Shown here: positions 33,711 to 42,941 of the stretch, piece by piece
Numbering within the stretch: the stretch's first letter is position 1
How the letters are laid out: the number at the start of each line of letters is the position of its first letter
The notes under the pieces: generated by a model
What the model was told of the DNA's origin: nothing
The model's input: only the letters and a program-made list of their open reading frames with translations
Databases searched by the model: none
Made by a program: the position numbers and the translations under genes
DNA from: MGBC131033 sp910585655
GTDB lineage: Bacteria > Bacillota > Clostridia > Lachnospirales > Lachnospiraceae
Reading direction: 5' to 3'
Assembly (NCBI GenBank): GCA_949502025.1
Contig: CATBCG010000030.1
Location: forward strand, 51,773-115,772
Length of the DNA stretch: 64,000 nt

Positions 33711-34053
33711 CCAACACCATCCCTTCCTTTATCGTTCCTTTTTCCGTGAGGACAATATAACGGATAGAGGCTTTTCTCGTTTGGACATCTACAAACACCG
33801 ATACATCCTGGACACCTATCACACCCTCTATTTCAAAAATCGTTTCCCGGATCTGACGTGCAAAGGAGTCCGTATCCGGATTCTTTACAAACAGCTCTTC
33901 CCGGTAAGGCAGCCCCTCTTCCTTGTCCCAACGCCATTCGCCTGCCAGCCACAGAAGCCGGATCCGGATCTTCTGTGCAACGGAATCTGTCAAGGCAATA
34001 TCCCCTTGCGGGGAAATATACAAATCTCCCTTTGGATCTAACGCAATATCCAT
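33703..34053 (-). CDS. Baseplate wedge protein (gp25/XkdS, DUF2634-like)
   Basis: A 116-residue protein starting MDIALDPKGDLYISPQGDIA. The middle IRIRLLWLAGEWRWDKEEGLPY is the hallmark of gp25/W-type wedge proteins, which start sheath assembly at the baseplate. It lies between the spike and J-like genes, as in PBSX-like phages. Confidence 0.9.
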   Translation of the reverse strand: MDIALDPKGDLYISPQGDIALTDSVAQKIRIRLLWLAGEWRWDKEEGLPYREELFVKNPDTDSFARQIRETIFEIEGVIGVQDVSVFVDVQTRKASIRYIVLTEKGTIKEGMVLDV

Positions 34054-34096
34054 CTTATCCCTGTTCCTTTCCAGCTCTCTGCCCGGTATCTGCCTT

Positions 34097-34768
34097 TTAA
34101 GCCTGTTGGCAAGTACCTGTGTAAGAAAGGTTGCCTGATACCACCAAGTCGCCCCGGACGGCTATCCCACTGCCAGACACACATAGTTCCATCCCATCGG
34201 CCTGTGCCTGGATAACCCCATTTGACAGGATAAGCTTGGTGTTACCGATTTCTATCTGGGCGCTGTTTTTCGCCATTGTAAAACAGGTATCTCCAGCCTT
34301 TGTTTCCACTCCATCACGGGATACGGATATCTCTACGCCAGGCGCACGGAGCAAAACGGCCTCCTGCTTCACCGCTTTTTCTATGATTCCCCCTCCCGTT
34401 CTTATCAGACCTGGAATCACCACTGCGCTGCTCAAATCAAACCGCAGGGAGCCTTCTGCTGCCGCCCCACTTCTCCAGGCATCCAGTTCCACCTCCGATA
34501 CCACAATCAGGCAGCTATCTCCCTTTTTGATAGGAAATGTTATCCCAACACCAGCCTGCTCACAAAATGGGAACAGTACCGGGGCTTCCGTAACCGTCGG
34601 ATAGGCTAGCTTTTTTCCGTCCGATGTCACAAACTCCCCTACTGGCCGGACGGAAGCTGTTCCGCTTTTCGGATCGAAAAACAGAATTTCCCCTGGGAGC
34701 GCCGTATGTACTTCATTTACAACCATCCTGGCAGTTTCTTCAATCTCCTGCGATAGCTCCTGTAGCAT
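34097..34768 (-). CDS. Baseplate spike protein (gpV/gp45-like)
   Basis: A 223-residue protein of the gpV/gp45 spike group that pierces the cell surface. The ATG at 34768 with GGAGG is chosen over one 14 codons upstream. The OB-fold region includes EILFFDPKSGTASVRPVGEF and FPIKKGDSCLIVVSEVELD. The C-terminal part is beta-repeat-like (KAGDTCFTMAKNSAQIEIGN and AQADGMELCVSGSGIAVRGD), fitting a triple beta-helix spike. It lies between the XkdQ-like and gp25-like genes. Confidence 0.85.
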   Translation of the reverse strand: MLQELSQEIEETARMVVNEVHTALPGEILFFDPKSGTASVRPVGEFVTSDGKKLAYPTVTEAPVLFPFCEQAGVGITFPIKKGDSCLIVVSEVELDAWRSGAAAEGSLRFDLSSAVVIPGLIRTGGGIIEKAVKQEAVLLRAPGVEISVSRDGVETKAGDTCFTMAKNSAQIEIGNTKLILSNGVIQAQADGMELCVSGSGIAVRGDLVVSGNLSYTGTCQQA

Positions 34769-34806
34769 GGTACTCCTCCCCCTTTCCTCCTGCTCTATCC
34801 TTTCTG

Positions 34807-35970
34807 TCATACCTTTTTCAAATCCTTCACATGAACCGCAGCGGCTACCTGCTTCCCCTTCCCAATCACTGCCCGATCCCCTTCTATCTTTATCACGTCA
34901 TAGGTTTCATACCAGCAGACAAATGTCCCGCTACTGTATTGGTAACCTAACGTCCGGCCTCCCTGCTGGAGTGTCCGTGTCAGCTTGACCCGATCCCCAG
35001 CCTTAATTGCCCCTCCATTCCCGGAAGTGCCTCCAGAAGCGCTGCCAGATTTCCCTTTTGCTTTCTTCTCCTCTTTGGAGGAAAGCGCCTTTTGTTCCAG
35101 CTTTACCTCTGCCTTGATTTTCAGCAACTGCGCCGTACAGATCCAGTCCCCTTCCAGGTTGTCCCCATCCATCACCACCTGCTGGACGAGGAAATAGCCA
35201 TCCGTTATCCGGCTATTCAGACACACCACATCATTGATACCGATTGCCCCATTCAACAGGTAATCGACCTCCCAGCCGGACTTTGCTTCTTTTCCGGAAC
35301 CGATGGTTACTCGTTTCGGAATTCCGAGCAGCCCGGTATCGCTGGACAGGTAATAGCCCCTCGTAGACACCGGCCTGCCGGGGAGCGTCACCTGCAGCAC
35401 CTGGTTCTGGATCGTCCAGTTATGCCCACAGCGTTTCGCTATCTTCTGGAGGGCATTTTTCGCTTTCCCCACATAGGTAAAACCATTCGGAATTGTCCCA
35501 AAGGATAAGTCCTTGGCAAACACAACCGAGACGCCCATCGCCTGGGCAATCCGCTGGTAAACTTCCTTGGTATTCACTTTTCCGTTTAAAGAGATCGATA
35601 TCGTCGTATCCCGCAACGCTACCCGACCATCCACTACGGTTAGCTCCGTCATCCGGTCGGCATTCTCCATCGTCGTGATCACCGATGTGATTGTCCCAAC
35701 GATCAAAAGCGTCATGCTGTCCTCATACCCAGCCCGTAGCTCTGCAACGCAGTCCTTTGTCTCCAGGATTCTCAGGTTCTGGTCAGACAGGTTCCAGATC
35801 TGGATTTTGGCATCGTTGGGGCTTTCTGCATTAGATTTTTCAATACTGAAGGAAATATGCAGTGCTTCCTGTCTGGCATCCTGGAAGTTTCCAATCTGGA
35901 ATCCGCCTGCTTTCTTCCCCATCTGGCCGCACTTGAGTATATAGCGACGCAGAAAGTTTGTCTCTGCCAT
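34807..35970 (-). CDS. XkdQ-like tail hub protein (late control D type)
   Basis: A 387-residue hub protein. The ATG at 35970 (MAETNFLRRYILKCG) has a GGAGGAG site; the 60 codons upstream of it are not coding-like. Segments ISFSIEKSNAESPNDAKIQI and WNLSDQNLRILETKDCVAEL are typical of the XkdQ/gpD hub. Near the C-terminus a basic SH3-like stretch (KAGDRVKLTRTLQQGGRTLG) is preceded by a Ser/Gly/Lys-rich linker. The hub joins the tail tube to the spike, which is encoded next. Confidence 0.85.
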   Translation of the reverse strand: MAETNFLRRYILKCGQMGKKAGGFQIGNFQDARQEALHISFSIEKSNAESPNDAKIQIWNLSDQNLRILETKDCVAELRAGYEDSMTLLIVGTITSVITTMENADRMTELTVVDGRVALRDTTISISLNGKVNTKEVYQRIAQAMGVSVVFAKDLSFGTIPNGFTYVGKAKNALQKIAKRCGHNWTIQNQVLQVTLPGRPVSTRGYYLSSDTGLLGIPKRVTIGSGKEAKSGWEVDYLLNGAIGINDVVCLNSRITDGYFLVQQVVMDGDNLEGDWICTAQLLKIKAEVKLEQKALSSKEEKKAKGKSGSASGGTSGNGGAIKAGDRVKLTRTLQQGGRTLGYQYSSGTFVCWYETYDVIKIEGDRAVIGKGKQVAAAVHVKDLKKV

Positions 35971-35992
35971 TTCCACTCCTCCCTGACCGTCC

Positions 35993-36310
35993 CTACCCTT
36001 CCAGTTCCAGGTTCGGGATATATACAAACTCCGCTGTTTTCTCCACAAACGCCTGGCGTCCAACTTCCCCGGTATCCGACAGGCATCCGAAAATCCCATC
36101 CGGCAGATCCGGATCGGTATAAAAATGGAAAATCGGGAAATTCGGTACAATCCTGGTCATGGCAATGATGGGATCCTCATCCTCGTCATACAGGCCGAAA
36201 CTCCAATAATCATACTTTTCGTTATACGTAAAGCGCAGCCCATACTCCTTCCCATCAATCGAAAGCATGGACAGGCTGTCATTTTCATCCGGCACCTCAA
36301 TGTATAGCAC
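35993..36310 (-). CDS. Phage baseplate plug-like protein (DUF6983 type)
   Basis: A 105-residue protein, GTG start at 36310. The sequence LYIEVPDENDSLSMLSIDGK and YGLRFTYNEKYDYWSFGLYD is typical of the small baseplate plug family found before the XkdQ-type hub gene in Firmicutes myoviruses. Ends in YIPNLELEG. The assignment is by family pattern and by position. Confidence 0.8.
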   Translation of the reverse strand: MLYIEVPDENDSLSMLSIDGKEYGLRFTYNEKYDYWSFGLYDEDEDPIIAMTRIVPNFPIFHFYTDPDLPDGIFGCLSDTGEVGRQAFVEKTAEFVYIPNLELEG

Positions 36311-36354
36311 TCCAGCACCCCCTGTTTTTTCCTATGCCACTCTTATCCGGCAAC

Positions 36355-36972
36355 CTACAGGAACCCCATACCAGTTGCCACCCCATATAGGATTGATTGG
36401 CTCTTTTTTGCGTTCCCGTTCTTTCCTCCGCTGCTACTGGAAGCTGTTGTGCTGCCGCCGGTACTGGCACTGGATTTCGTTGACACCGGGGAAGTGGCTG
36501 CTGTCCCTGCTTTGGCTTTTGTCGTCCCAGATTTTAAGCTGTACCGTGGAACCTTTACTGTTTTCCGCTTGGTTTTCCGTACCTTCTGGAGCTGCATGGA
36601 CACTTCCCTGGCATAGCCGATTTCCCTTGACTTTTTTATACTGATACTGGTAATCCCCATATTGGTATAGGTTTTCTCTGTCGTAATGACCTTTACCAGC
36701 TTTTTCTCCAGCCAAAGACGTTCCAGGCTGTCGCAAACCTCATTCACCCGGTCGGTGGAATTGCCATGCCGTTTCAGCCAGGTCACAGGAGTATTGCTGA
36801 TATATAAGGTTAGTTGGATGGATAACGGATCCAAGATAATCGTATCCGATACCGGAAACCCCTCCTCTACTGGATAGGTCGGCACTGTAGCGGATAATGC
36901 TTTCTGTTCGTCTATCAGGGCATCAAACTCAATCCCTGCCACGGAAACTGGCTTCAGCTTTTTTCTTCCCAC
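36355..36972 (-). CDS. Dit-like/LysM-neighbour baseplate protein
   Basis: A 205-residue protein, GTG start with a strong GAGGAGG site. The first 130 residues are like the baseplate proteins found after the tape measure in PBSX-like phages (FPVSDTIILDPLSIQLTLYI, then TTEKTYTNMGITSISIKKSR). The last 70 residues are Ser/Thr/Lys/Gly-rich low complexity. It lies between the tape measure and the plug protein genes, where XkdP/Dit-like proteins sit. Confidence 0.7.
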   Translation of the reverse strand: MGRKKLKPVSVAGIEFDALIDEQKALSATVPTYPVEEGFPVSDTIILDPLSIQLTLYISNTPVTWLKRHGNSTDRVNEVCDSLERLWLEKKLVKVITTEKTYTNMGITSISIKKSREIGYAREVSMQLQKVRKTKRKTVKVPRYSLKSGTTKAKAGTAATSPVSTKSSASTGGSTTASSSSGGKNGNAKKSQSILYGVATGMGFL

Positions 36973-37053
36973 TCTCTCCCTCCTCGTATCATAAATTTAC
37001 AGCGAATCAAAGCAGTCTTTTCGATTCTAAATGATAAACAGATAAGAGCTGAC

Positions 37054-39402
37054 CTATCTTGCCCAAGCCAGCCCCCTTGCTAGTTGTGTGGTCGCATCTG
37101 CCGCTGATTTCTTCATACCCTTAGATACATTCCGCTGCGTCTCCATGCTTCCGCCGAAATAACTGTTGCTAAATGTATTGTTCTGAACCACGCTGGAGCT
37201 TCTGTTATTCACAGTACTTGCCGCAACTGTAGTCGGTTTTGCTGTAGCTGCCTGCATCAATACCTGTACCCCATTTGCCAGCTTCTTTACTTCCTCCAGT
37301 ACAGTTCCCCGATTTTCCGTAATTCCCTTTGCCAGTCCTCCCATAAAGTCTGGCATCCATTCCTCGTAATCGGTCAGCGGTCCTTCGTCCGGAACGGAGA
37401 AGTGCAGGAAGGACTTTATCTTATTTGCCACGCCCTTGACCGCATCCGTGATTTTTCCAATCGCCCCGGTAATACCATCTGCAATCCCGGTTACAATATC
37501 AGCTCCCCAAGAAAGTGCTTGTTCTGGAAGGGAAGTAATCCAATCAACTGCCTCCTGAAAACCATTTTTTATAGTCTGTGCAATATCCCCAATGGTCTGA
37601 GTAATTCCATCCCAAATCCCACCAAAGAAATCCGCTACTGACTGCCAGACATCTTCCCACCATTCCGGGATACCTTGTACCTTTTCGATAAAGCCATCTA
37701 TCACCCCAGGGAGCGTCTCCGTAAAGAAAGTCACAATCCCGTCCCAAATAGTGTCAAAAAAGCTGGAGATAGCGCTCCAGACCGTATTCCAGACAGTGGA
37801 GATTGCCGACAGCGCCATATCAATCGCCAGACCAATCCTTTGTAGCGTGGCAACCAGCCAGTTTTCAATAATCGTAAAAACGCCGATAAAGATTTCTTTC
37901 ACAGCTTCCCAGGCTGCCGCCCAGTCCCCGGTAAAAACAGCAGAAATCAGGTTTGCAATTCCTTGTACTACCTTCAGGAATCCATTGATAATGCCAATCA
38001 TAGAATTCCATGTCACCCGGAACAGTCCAATTATCTTGCTCCCCCAAGCCTGCCAGAATGCTGCAAGTGCGCCGAATATCACTTCTGCCAGCTTTTTCAA
38101 AGCTCCCCAGGTGGCAGAAGCGGCTCCTTTTATGGAATTCCAGGCTTCTGCCAGTTTCTTAACTACCCCAAAAATCATTTCCCTGGCGTTATCAGCTCCG
38201 ATTCCCAGCCCATCAAAGATACTACCAATAATAGAATCGTTCCCCATCAGGAAATGGATAAAATCCTCGACGATTAAAATAAGCAGGGCTACTACTGCTA
38301 TGATCGCTGCTATTTTTAACCCCATCGGGCTAAACAGTTTCCCAATACCACCGAGAAATTTTAAGAACTTTCCGGTGCCATCCAGAACCTTTTCCCAGTT
38401 CATTGCCACTAAAAAGAGAGCAGCAGCTATCGCCAGTAGCCGGAGGGCATTCTCTGCCCCTCCCAGCTTATTCACAATCCGACCTACTACCTCTGTGCCT
38501 TTCCCTACTCCTTTGGATAAGGTATCTGTAAACCTCCCTACGGCTGGCTGGAGACGTTTGATTAAGGCATGATAACGTTCAGTTGTCCTCGTCAAAAATC
38601 CGTTTTCTTTCGTCAACCCAGCCACCGCCGAAGCTGCTTTCTGGGTTCCTGCCGTCAAAAGCTTTAAGACCGCAACCGCCGGCTTTAAGATAATGCCACC
38701 GCCTGCCGCCTGTAAATCGCTTAACGCCTGCTTCAAATTGCCAAGCTGGTTCGTCCAGGTGTCAGCTTCTCTCGCTGCCTGCCCTAATGCTCCGCTGGCG
38801 GCATTGGCATCCTCTACCATCTTTAAAAGGGTAAACTGTTTCTGATCTTCTGCTAAATCTTTGAACGATTTTCCATATAGCTCATTCGCTGCAGCATTTC
38901 GAGTAGTTTCGGTACAAGATAATCCAAGAGCAGCGTCGTTCTCATAATTCCCTTTTAAAAAAGACTGAAGGGAATCTGTCACCGCCTCCATTTCCCGATC
39001 ATAAAAAGCGGCGGAATCTGCCACCGCTTTCATTGCCCGGTCAGAAAGTCCTAAGGCGTCTGCTGTCTCCATCCCAGTTGTTTTAGCAAACGCCGCAATC
39101 TGGACAAAGCTTCCTTTCATCCGATTGACCAGGATACCCGTATCCCCTGCTATTGCACTTAATTTAGACGCTGCCTCTTGTTCCAGATCTCCAAACACCT
39201 GCGAAAACTGAGATTTCAATGCTTCCACATCGGCAGCCGCCTGTGCCAGACCAAAGATTCCTTTAATCGAAAAGCCAATCCCGATAGCTCCAAGCAACTT
39301 TATCGCCATATTTTTGACGCCTTGAATCCTTTTCTCTACCTTGGACTCGCTGTTCTTATCTACTTCAAATCCATAAGAAATAATCAGTTCCCGTATCGTC
39401 AA
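37054..39402 (-). CDS. Tail tape measure protein
   Basis: A 782-residue protein that sets tail length. It starts TTG at 39402 with GGAGGG before it (MTIRELIISYGFEVDKNSES). Alternating helical and hydrophobic segments occupy the middle (LRLLAIAAALFLVAMNW, IAAIIAVVALLILIVEDFIHFL). A Trp-rich amphipathic repeat region follows (about 430-600). The C-terminal part (SFLHFSVPDEGPLTDYEEWMPDFMGG) is the well-known end of Firmicutes tape measures. Its short length for a tape measure predicts a rather short contractile tail. Confidence 0.93.
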   Translation of the reverse strand: MTIRELIISYGFEVDKNSESKVEKRIQGVKNMAIKLLGAIGIGFSIKGIFGLAQAAADVEALKSQFSQVFGDLEQEAASKLSAIAGDTGILVNRMKGSFVQIAAFAKTTGMETADALGLSDRAMKAVADSAAFYDREMEAVTDSLQSFLKGNYENDAALGLSCTETTRNAAANELYGKSFKDLAEDQKQFTLLKMVEDANAASGALGQAAREADTWTNQLGNLKQALSDLQAAGGGIILKPAVAVLKLLTAGTQKAASAVAGLTKENGFLTRTTERYHALIKRLQPAVGRFTDTLSKGVGKGTEVVGRIVNKLGGAENALRLLAIAAALFLVAMNWEKVLDGTGKFLKFLGGIGKLFSPMGLKIAAIIAVVALLILIVEDFIHFLMGNDSIIGSIFDGLGIGADNAREMIFGVVKKLAEAWNSIKGAASATWGALKKLAEVIFGALAAFWQAWGSKIIGLFRVTWNSMIGIINGFLKVVQGIANLISAVFTGDWAAAWEAVKEIFIGVFTIIENWLVATLQRIGLAIDMALSAISTVWNTVWSAISSFFDTIWDGIVTFFTETLPGVIDGFIEKVQGIPEWWEDVWQSVADFFGGIWDGITQTIGDIAQTIKNGFQEAVDWITSLPEQALSWGADIVTGIADGITGAIGKITDAVKGVANKIKSFLHFSVPDEGPLTDYEEWMPDFMGGLAKGITENRGTVLEEVKKLANGVQVLMQAATAKPTTVAASTVNNRSSSVVQNNTFSNSYFGGSMETQRNVSKGMKKSAADATTQLARGLAWAR

Positions 39403-39408
39403 ACCGCA

Positions 39409-39699
39409 TCACCCTCCCTCCTGCCTCAACTCCTCCGCGCGTCCCTGTTCGATATCCAGCCCCATCTCATAGAGCGCATAGAGTTTTAACATCTGATCGA
39501 GAGTATACACCTCCTGTAGTTCGTACATCGAAACAATCCCTGCCTTTATCAGAATATAGCACCTCAACTCCAGCTCGCTAAACCTGGCATAATCAAAGGT
39601 TCCGAACCTTCTGATGTCGTCTCCTTCTGTCCCTCTTCCGTCTCTTCCTCCTCGGCTCCCCCTTCCTTGCCAGATCGGGTGCCGAGCCTCTTGAAAAAA
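39409..39699 (-). CDS. Tail assembly chaperone, frameshifted C-terminal extension
   Basis: This frame has no start of its own and is reached by a -1 slip from the chaperone gene at T TTT TTC (39693-39699). From the slip it stays open to TGA at 39409 and ends in a well-formed domain (TFDYARFSELELRCYILIKA, then ELQEVYTLDQMLKLYALYEM). The fusion product would be about 243 residues. This is the G/GT arrangement known for tail assembly chaperones: the long form binds the tape measure, encoded next. The overlap with the zero frame, which stops at 39564, fits. Confidence 0.8.
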   Translation of the reverse strand, partial: FFQEARHPIWQGRGSRGGRDGRGTEGDDIRRFGTFDYARFSELELRCYILIKAGIVSMYELQEVYTLDQMLKLYALYEMGLDIEQGRAEELRQEGG

Positions 39700-40139
39700 C
39701 CGTTAAAGTTCAGCTTTATCACATGAAAGCATAACAGGAACATATCTTGTATCTCCCCGCAGAACACTTCATCTGCCAGGTCAGCCGTCAATCGCTGCAC
39801 TTCCCTCTCCCCTGTATTTTCGTCTATCAGTTCCACTACAATGTTACCGCCAAGGAGCAGCTTCCTCATCAGCTTCTCCATTCTGTCTCCGCTAATTCCG
39901 GTACAGTTTGAAAGCGCCTCCGCTGCCGCCCCAGCGTCGATATCTAAAAGACCATTATCTCTTTCCACCCCGTTTTCTTTGCTACCTGCTATTAACGGTG
40001 CCAAAGCACCCAAAAGAGGAGCCAGCACCGATGCCAACTCCCCTGTCAAATTAGCTGCCTTAAACGCGCCAAACGGAGTAATATAAAAGTTCATTTCACC
40101 GATTTTTACTACCGTCGGTTCCAGTCTCCGTAATCCCAT
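39564..40139 (-). CDS. Tail assembly chaperone (short form)
   Basis: A 191-residue protein, zero-frame product upstream of the tape measure gene. It begins MGLRRLEPTVVKIGEMNFYI. The core resembles tail assembly chaperones of Firmicutes myoviruses (TCGISGDRMEKLMRKLLLGG-like helical region, then FCGEIQDMFLLCFHVIKLNF). The last 40 residues are an acidic low-complexity tail (GGAEEEETEEGQKETTSEG), which is what remains when the ribosome does not slip at 39693-39699. Confidence 0.85.
   Translation of the reverse strand: MGLRRLEPTVVKIGEMNFYITPFGAFKAANLTGELASVLAPLLGALAPLIAGSKENGVERDNGLLDIDAGAAAEALSNCTGISGDRMEKLMRKLLLGGNIVVELIDENTGEREVQRLTADLADEVFCGEIQDMFLLCFHVIKLNFNGFFKRLGTRSGKEGGAEEEETEEGQKETTSEGSEPLIMPGLASWS
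39693..39699 (-). promoter_or_regulatory. Programmed -1 ribosomal frameshift site
   Basis: Heptamer T TTT TTC in the zero frame GGT TTT TTC AAG, the X XXY YYZ form. Both reading frames stay open across the site in the correct direction, and the -1 frame encodes a conserved-looking second domain. Confidence 0.8.
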
Positions 40140-40170
40140 CTTTTCTTATCCTCCTTCTTATCCCCGGCTT

Positions 40171-40584
40171 TTACTTGTATTCCCCTTCTCCAACCACAAC
40201 CTCCCATTCCCGCATGTTCTGTTGTTTCCCGCGTGTCCAGGTGGCAGGTTTTGTTACCCAGGCGGTTGCTCCAACAAACTTTTCCTTACCTAACAGGTCA
40301 GAAATCGTCAAACTGAATGTCCCATCCCCTTCCTGGCTGTCTCGGTCATATTTTTTCTGTAAAAACACATTGGTCGGACTACCTTGTAGAAGCGATATCT
40401 TTACCGTATACAGCTTGGATGGGTCTATGCTCCGAGCAATCTCTCCATCAGCCCCAACCACATAAGAGGTACCGTCCCCGGCATGTTCAATGGTGATAAA
40501 ACTATCGTCTGCAAAACCGGATACAATATGGTTCCCAAACGCACAGGTCACTTTCCGCGGATTATAGGTGCTTACTTTCCCCAT
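40171..40584 (-). CDS. Tail tube protein (XkdM-like)
   Basis: A 137-residue protein starting MGKVSTYNPRKVTCAFGNHI, with SGFADDSFITIEHAGDGTSY and LLQGSPTNVFLQKKYDRDSQ. This is the standard inner tube protein of XkdM-type contractile tails. It follows the sheath gene and precedes the chaperones, as expected. Confidence 0.93.
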   Translation of the reverse strand: MGKVSTYNPRKVTCAFGNHIVSGFADDSFITIEHAGDGTSYVVGADGEIARSIDPSKLYTVKISLLQGSPTNVFLQKKYDRDSQEGDGTFSLTISDLLGKEKFVGATAWVTKPATWTRGKQQNMREWEVVVGEGEYK

Positions 40585-40636
40585 GTCTCATCCCTTCCTT
40601 TCCCTTCTTATTTTTCTTTCTTCCTTTTTTATCCCG

Positions 40637-41866
40637 TTAAAAGGTTAAAAATCCGTTCAACTCTACCAGATGGATTGCCCCTGCCAATCTAGCTGTAAAT
40701 CGGCAACCAATCAACCTCCGGGATTTCCGATCAGCCTCCGTCAGTTCCCCAGCCAACGGGACTTGGACCTGGTAGCCTGGCAGGGCTTCTCCGTCACTGT
40801 TATAACCCGTCTGAGCAATTCCGCCAATCCCCTGCCCTTCCTTCAGAGTACTTTCCATCGCTCCTTCTATCAGAGCAATCCCTCCGTCTGTATATGGCAC
40901 TTTTCGGTTTGTTTTCAGGATATTGAACACGCGGATCTGGATTTCTGCCTTGAGCCAGTCCCGGAAGCGGATCACATCGATCCATTCTCCAGCCAATGTA
41001 TATCCCCCAACTGTACAGTTTGCTCCGGCATACCGCAGGAACGTGTTGATATGTTTCCCAGCCAGTTCCAGCTTTTCCGTCATGCCAAGGGCTGTCGGCG
41101 CCACAGTAGCCAACTCCTTCAAGTGCCAGGTTTCCGTTCCCGGATCATAACCGAAGCATTTTGCCATCCAAGCTAGAGCTGCATAGCGGTTCCCGTCTGG
41201 TAGCTCCTCTTGCCCGACTGCCCCACCAGAATACAAACCAAAACTTCGGTAGTAAGAAAAGTTTGTGATTGGACAGTTATGATAGTCAAAGTATTCAAAG
41301 CAAAACAGTTTCTCGTTGGCTTCTGCCCATGCCACAGCAGCAGATAGGTCCGCAGGACTTCGGAATTCCGTCAGATGGAAACCATAGAAGCTTATTTCCG
41401 CTTCCGCCCGTGCCAGGGTAGTACGGATATCCTCGTAACCGGTTGCTCCCGGCTTTGTAATGCTTCCACCAGCAGAAGGTTCCTCTACGCTGACTTCCTC
41501 CCTATCCGTTCCAGTTTCTCCTTCTTCCGTTCCGGTTTTTATCGCATCTGTTTCAGTATCAGCCTCTGTCTGCTGCCGCGCACACACATACAGCATAGTC
41601 GGCGACGGGGACTGCGAAAAGGCTACTGTCGCAGCCTTATATGCCGTATCTTCCACGGTGAATCCATAATCCAGCAAATCGTCCGCTGACACAATCGCCG
41701 TCGTTTTCTCCAGAGTTTTCCCTGCTGTCTTGCTTTTTGCATTGCTTCCAGCTTTCCCCGGAGCAGGAACTACCAGGAGGATACGATCAAACGAAGCATC
41801 CCCTAACGCCGGGCTGGAAATCTCAATATTGCACTGAATCAGGTCGTCCAGTCGGTTATTTTTCAT
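40637..41866 (-). CDS. Tail sheath protein (DUF3383 type)
   Basis: A 409-residue contractile sheath subunit of the DUF3383 type. It begins MKNNRLDDLIQCNIEISSPA; further parts are FDRILLVVPAPGKAGSNAKS and AAVAWAEANEKLFCFEYFDY. The C-terminal part ends GCRFTARLAGAIHLVELNGF, the conserved end of the family. A Thr/Glu-rich insertion (about 100-135) is species-specific. Together with the tube gene it proves that this phage has a contractile tail. Confidence 0.92.
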   Translation of the reverse strand: MKNNRLDDLIQCNIEISSPALGDASFDRILLVVPAPGKAGSNAKSKTAGKTLEKTTAIVSADDLLDYGFTVEDTAYKAATVAFSQSPSPTMLYVCARQQTEADTETDAIKTGTEEGETGTDREEVSVEEPSAGGSITKPGATGYEDIRTTLARAEAEISFYGFHLTEFRSPADLSAAVAWAEANEKLFCFEYFDYHNCPITNFSYYRSFGLYSGGAVGQEELPDGNRYAALAWMAKCFGYDPGTETWHLKELATVAPTALGMTEKLELAGKHINTFLRYAGANCTVGGYTLAGEWIDVIRFRDWLKAEIQIRVFNILKTNRKVPYTDGGIALIEGAMESTLKEGQGIGGIAQTGYNSDGEALPGYQVQVPLAGELTEADRKSRRLIGCRFTARLAGAIHLVELNGFLTF

Positions 41867-41953
41867 TGCCCTTCCCTTCTTTCCTCATTTCCTTACTTTT
41901 TTCCTATTTTCCTCTTTTATTGTCCTGCTTCCCTTTTTCTCCTGTTTCCCTTC

Positions 41954-42577
41954 TTAATTTTCTGCTTCCAGAACCTCTGGATTTGATTCTTCTGTTCCCA
42001 AGCCCCCCGTCAACTCAATCTCTTCTATGCTGCCGGTTTCTGCCTCTGCCAGTTCCAAACTGCCTCCTCCGCTGGCATTCGGCACATCCGGTAGACCACT
42101 AAGACCATACAAACCATCTGCCTCCTGGGCATAGAATATCGTAGCCTCCGCCATCGCCCGGTAACGGTACTGACTGTCATTTTGCAACTCGGTCAAGTCA
42201 CGGATAGGCAGCAGCAAAGAAATAGCAATCCCTACTGCTGCCAACCGATCTGTCGTTTCTTCCGATTCGAGAAAATTAAAAAAATCCATCAGATCTGAAG
42301 CTGCCGTATTGATATAGCTTTCTTCCTTCTCTCTGTCTCCTTGTATCTGCTTTCCTTTGGTATACAGATTCCATTCTGCCGTTGTCTGACATGGATAGTA
42401 CCGGATGCCGTCCTGACTAGTGATCGGAAATGCCGTTCGTTGCAGGCTCCCAATTTTTAATGTCAGGTAGGGAAGATTTGGCAGCGTCGCCGTCTGTTCC
42501 GCCCAGATAATGGTAGCTCCCACAAAAAAAGAAGCCGCTACGTCATAAAGCGCTTCCTTTAGTTCCAATAGATTCAT
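41954..42577 (-). CDS. Neck/tail terminator protein (gp12-like)
   Basis: A 207-residue protein of the LIC_12616/gp12-like neck terminator group: MNLLELKEALYDVAASFFVG and IIWAEQTATLPNLPYLTLKI, then a charged helix and DLTELQNDSQYRYRAMAEAT. The ATG at 42577 has a GGAAGG site and is preferred to one nine codons upstream. The last 50 residues are an acidic low-complexity tail. It joins head to tail and lies directly upstream of the sheath gene. Confidence 0.75.
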   Translation of the reverse strand: MNLLELKEALYDVAASFFVGATIIWAEQTATLPNLPYLTLKIGSLQRTAFPITSQDGIRYYPCQTTAEWNLYTKGKQIQGDREKEESYINTAASDLMDFFNFLESEETTDRLAAVGIAISLLLPIRDLTELQNDSQYRYRAMAEATIFYAQEADGLYGLSGLPDVPNASGGGSLELAEAETGSIEEIELTGGLGTEESNPEVLEAEN

Positions 42578-42941
42578 TTTTTCCTTCCACTTCCTTCGGT
42601 GCATCGTCCTGATCCAAACACTCTACAAATTCGGAAAGCCAATGCCGTAACAAGGTATTATCACTTAGAAAACTTGACTGGCATGTAAACCATTTTCCCT
42701 GAAACCAGATCCGATCTGCCTCCTGCTGCTTCCCTACATCTGCAACCCGAAGTTCTTCGTCACAATATACCTCCAGACGTTTCACAGAACGGGAGCCGTC
42801 CGGCGTTGTCACCACCTCGTTCTCCAACGTCTGCACATCCAGCAGCAGCTTAATATCCTCGTATGCTTTAGATGGATAGCCGCGGACAAAGCAAGACTGC
42901 TGGTATCTCCTAACTAGATAAGGTCGTTTAAAAAATACCAT
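42543..42941 (-). CDS. Head-tail connector-region protein, unknown family
   Basis: A 132-residue protein starting MVFFKRPYLVRRYQQSCFVR. A beta-rich middle (KAYEDIKLLLDVQTLENEVV, then SRSVKRLEVYCDEELRVADV) and the stretch RIWFQGKWFTCQSSFLSDNT recall small minor-capsid or tail-completion proteins. It overlaps the neck protein by 35 bases and abuts the gp10-like gene, so it belongs to the connector set. No precise function. Confidence 0.7.
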   Translation of the reverse strand: MVFFKRPYLVRRYQQSCFVRGYPSKAYEDIKLLLDVQTLENEVVTTPDGSRSVKRLEVYCDEELRVADVGKQQEADRIWFQGKWFTCQSSFLSDNTLLRHWLSEFVECLDQDDAPKEVEGKNESIGTKGSAL

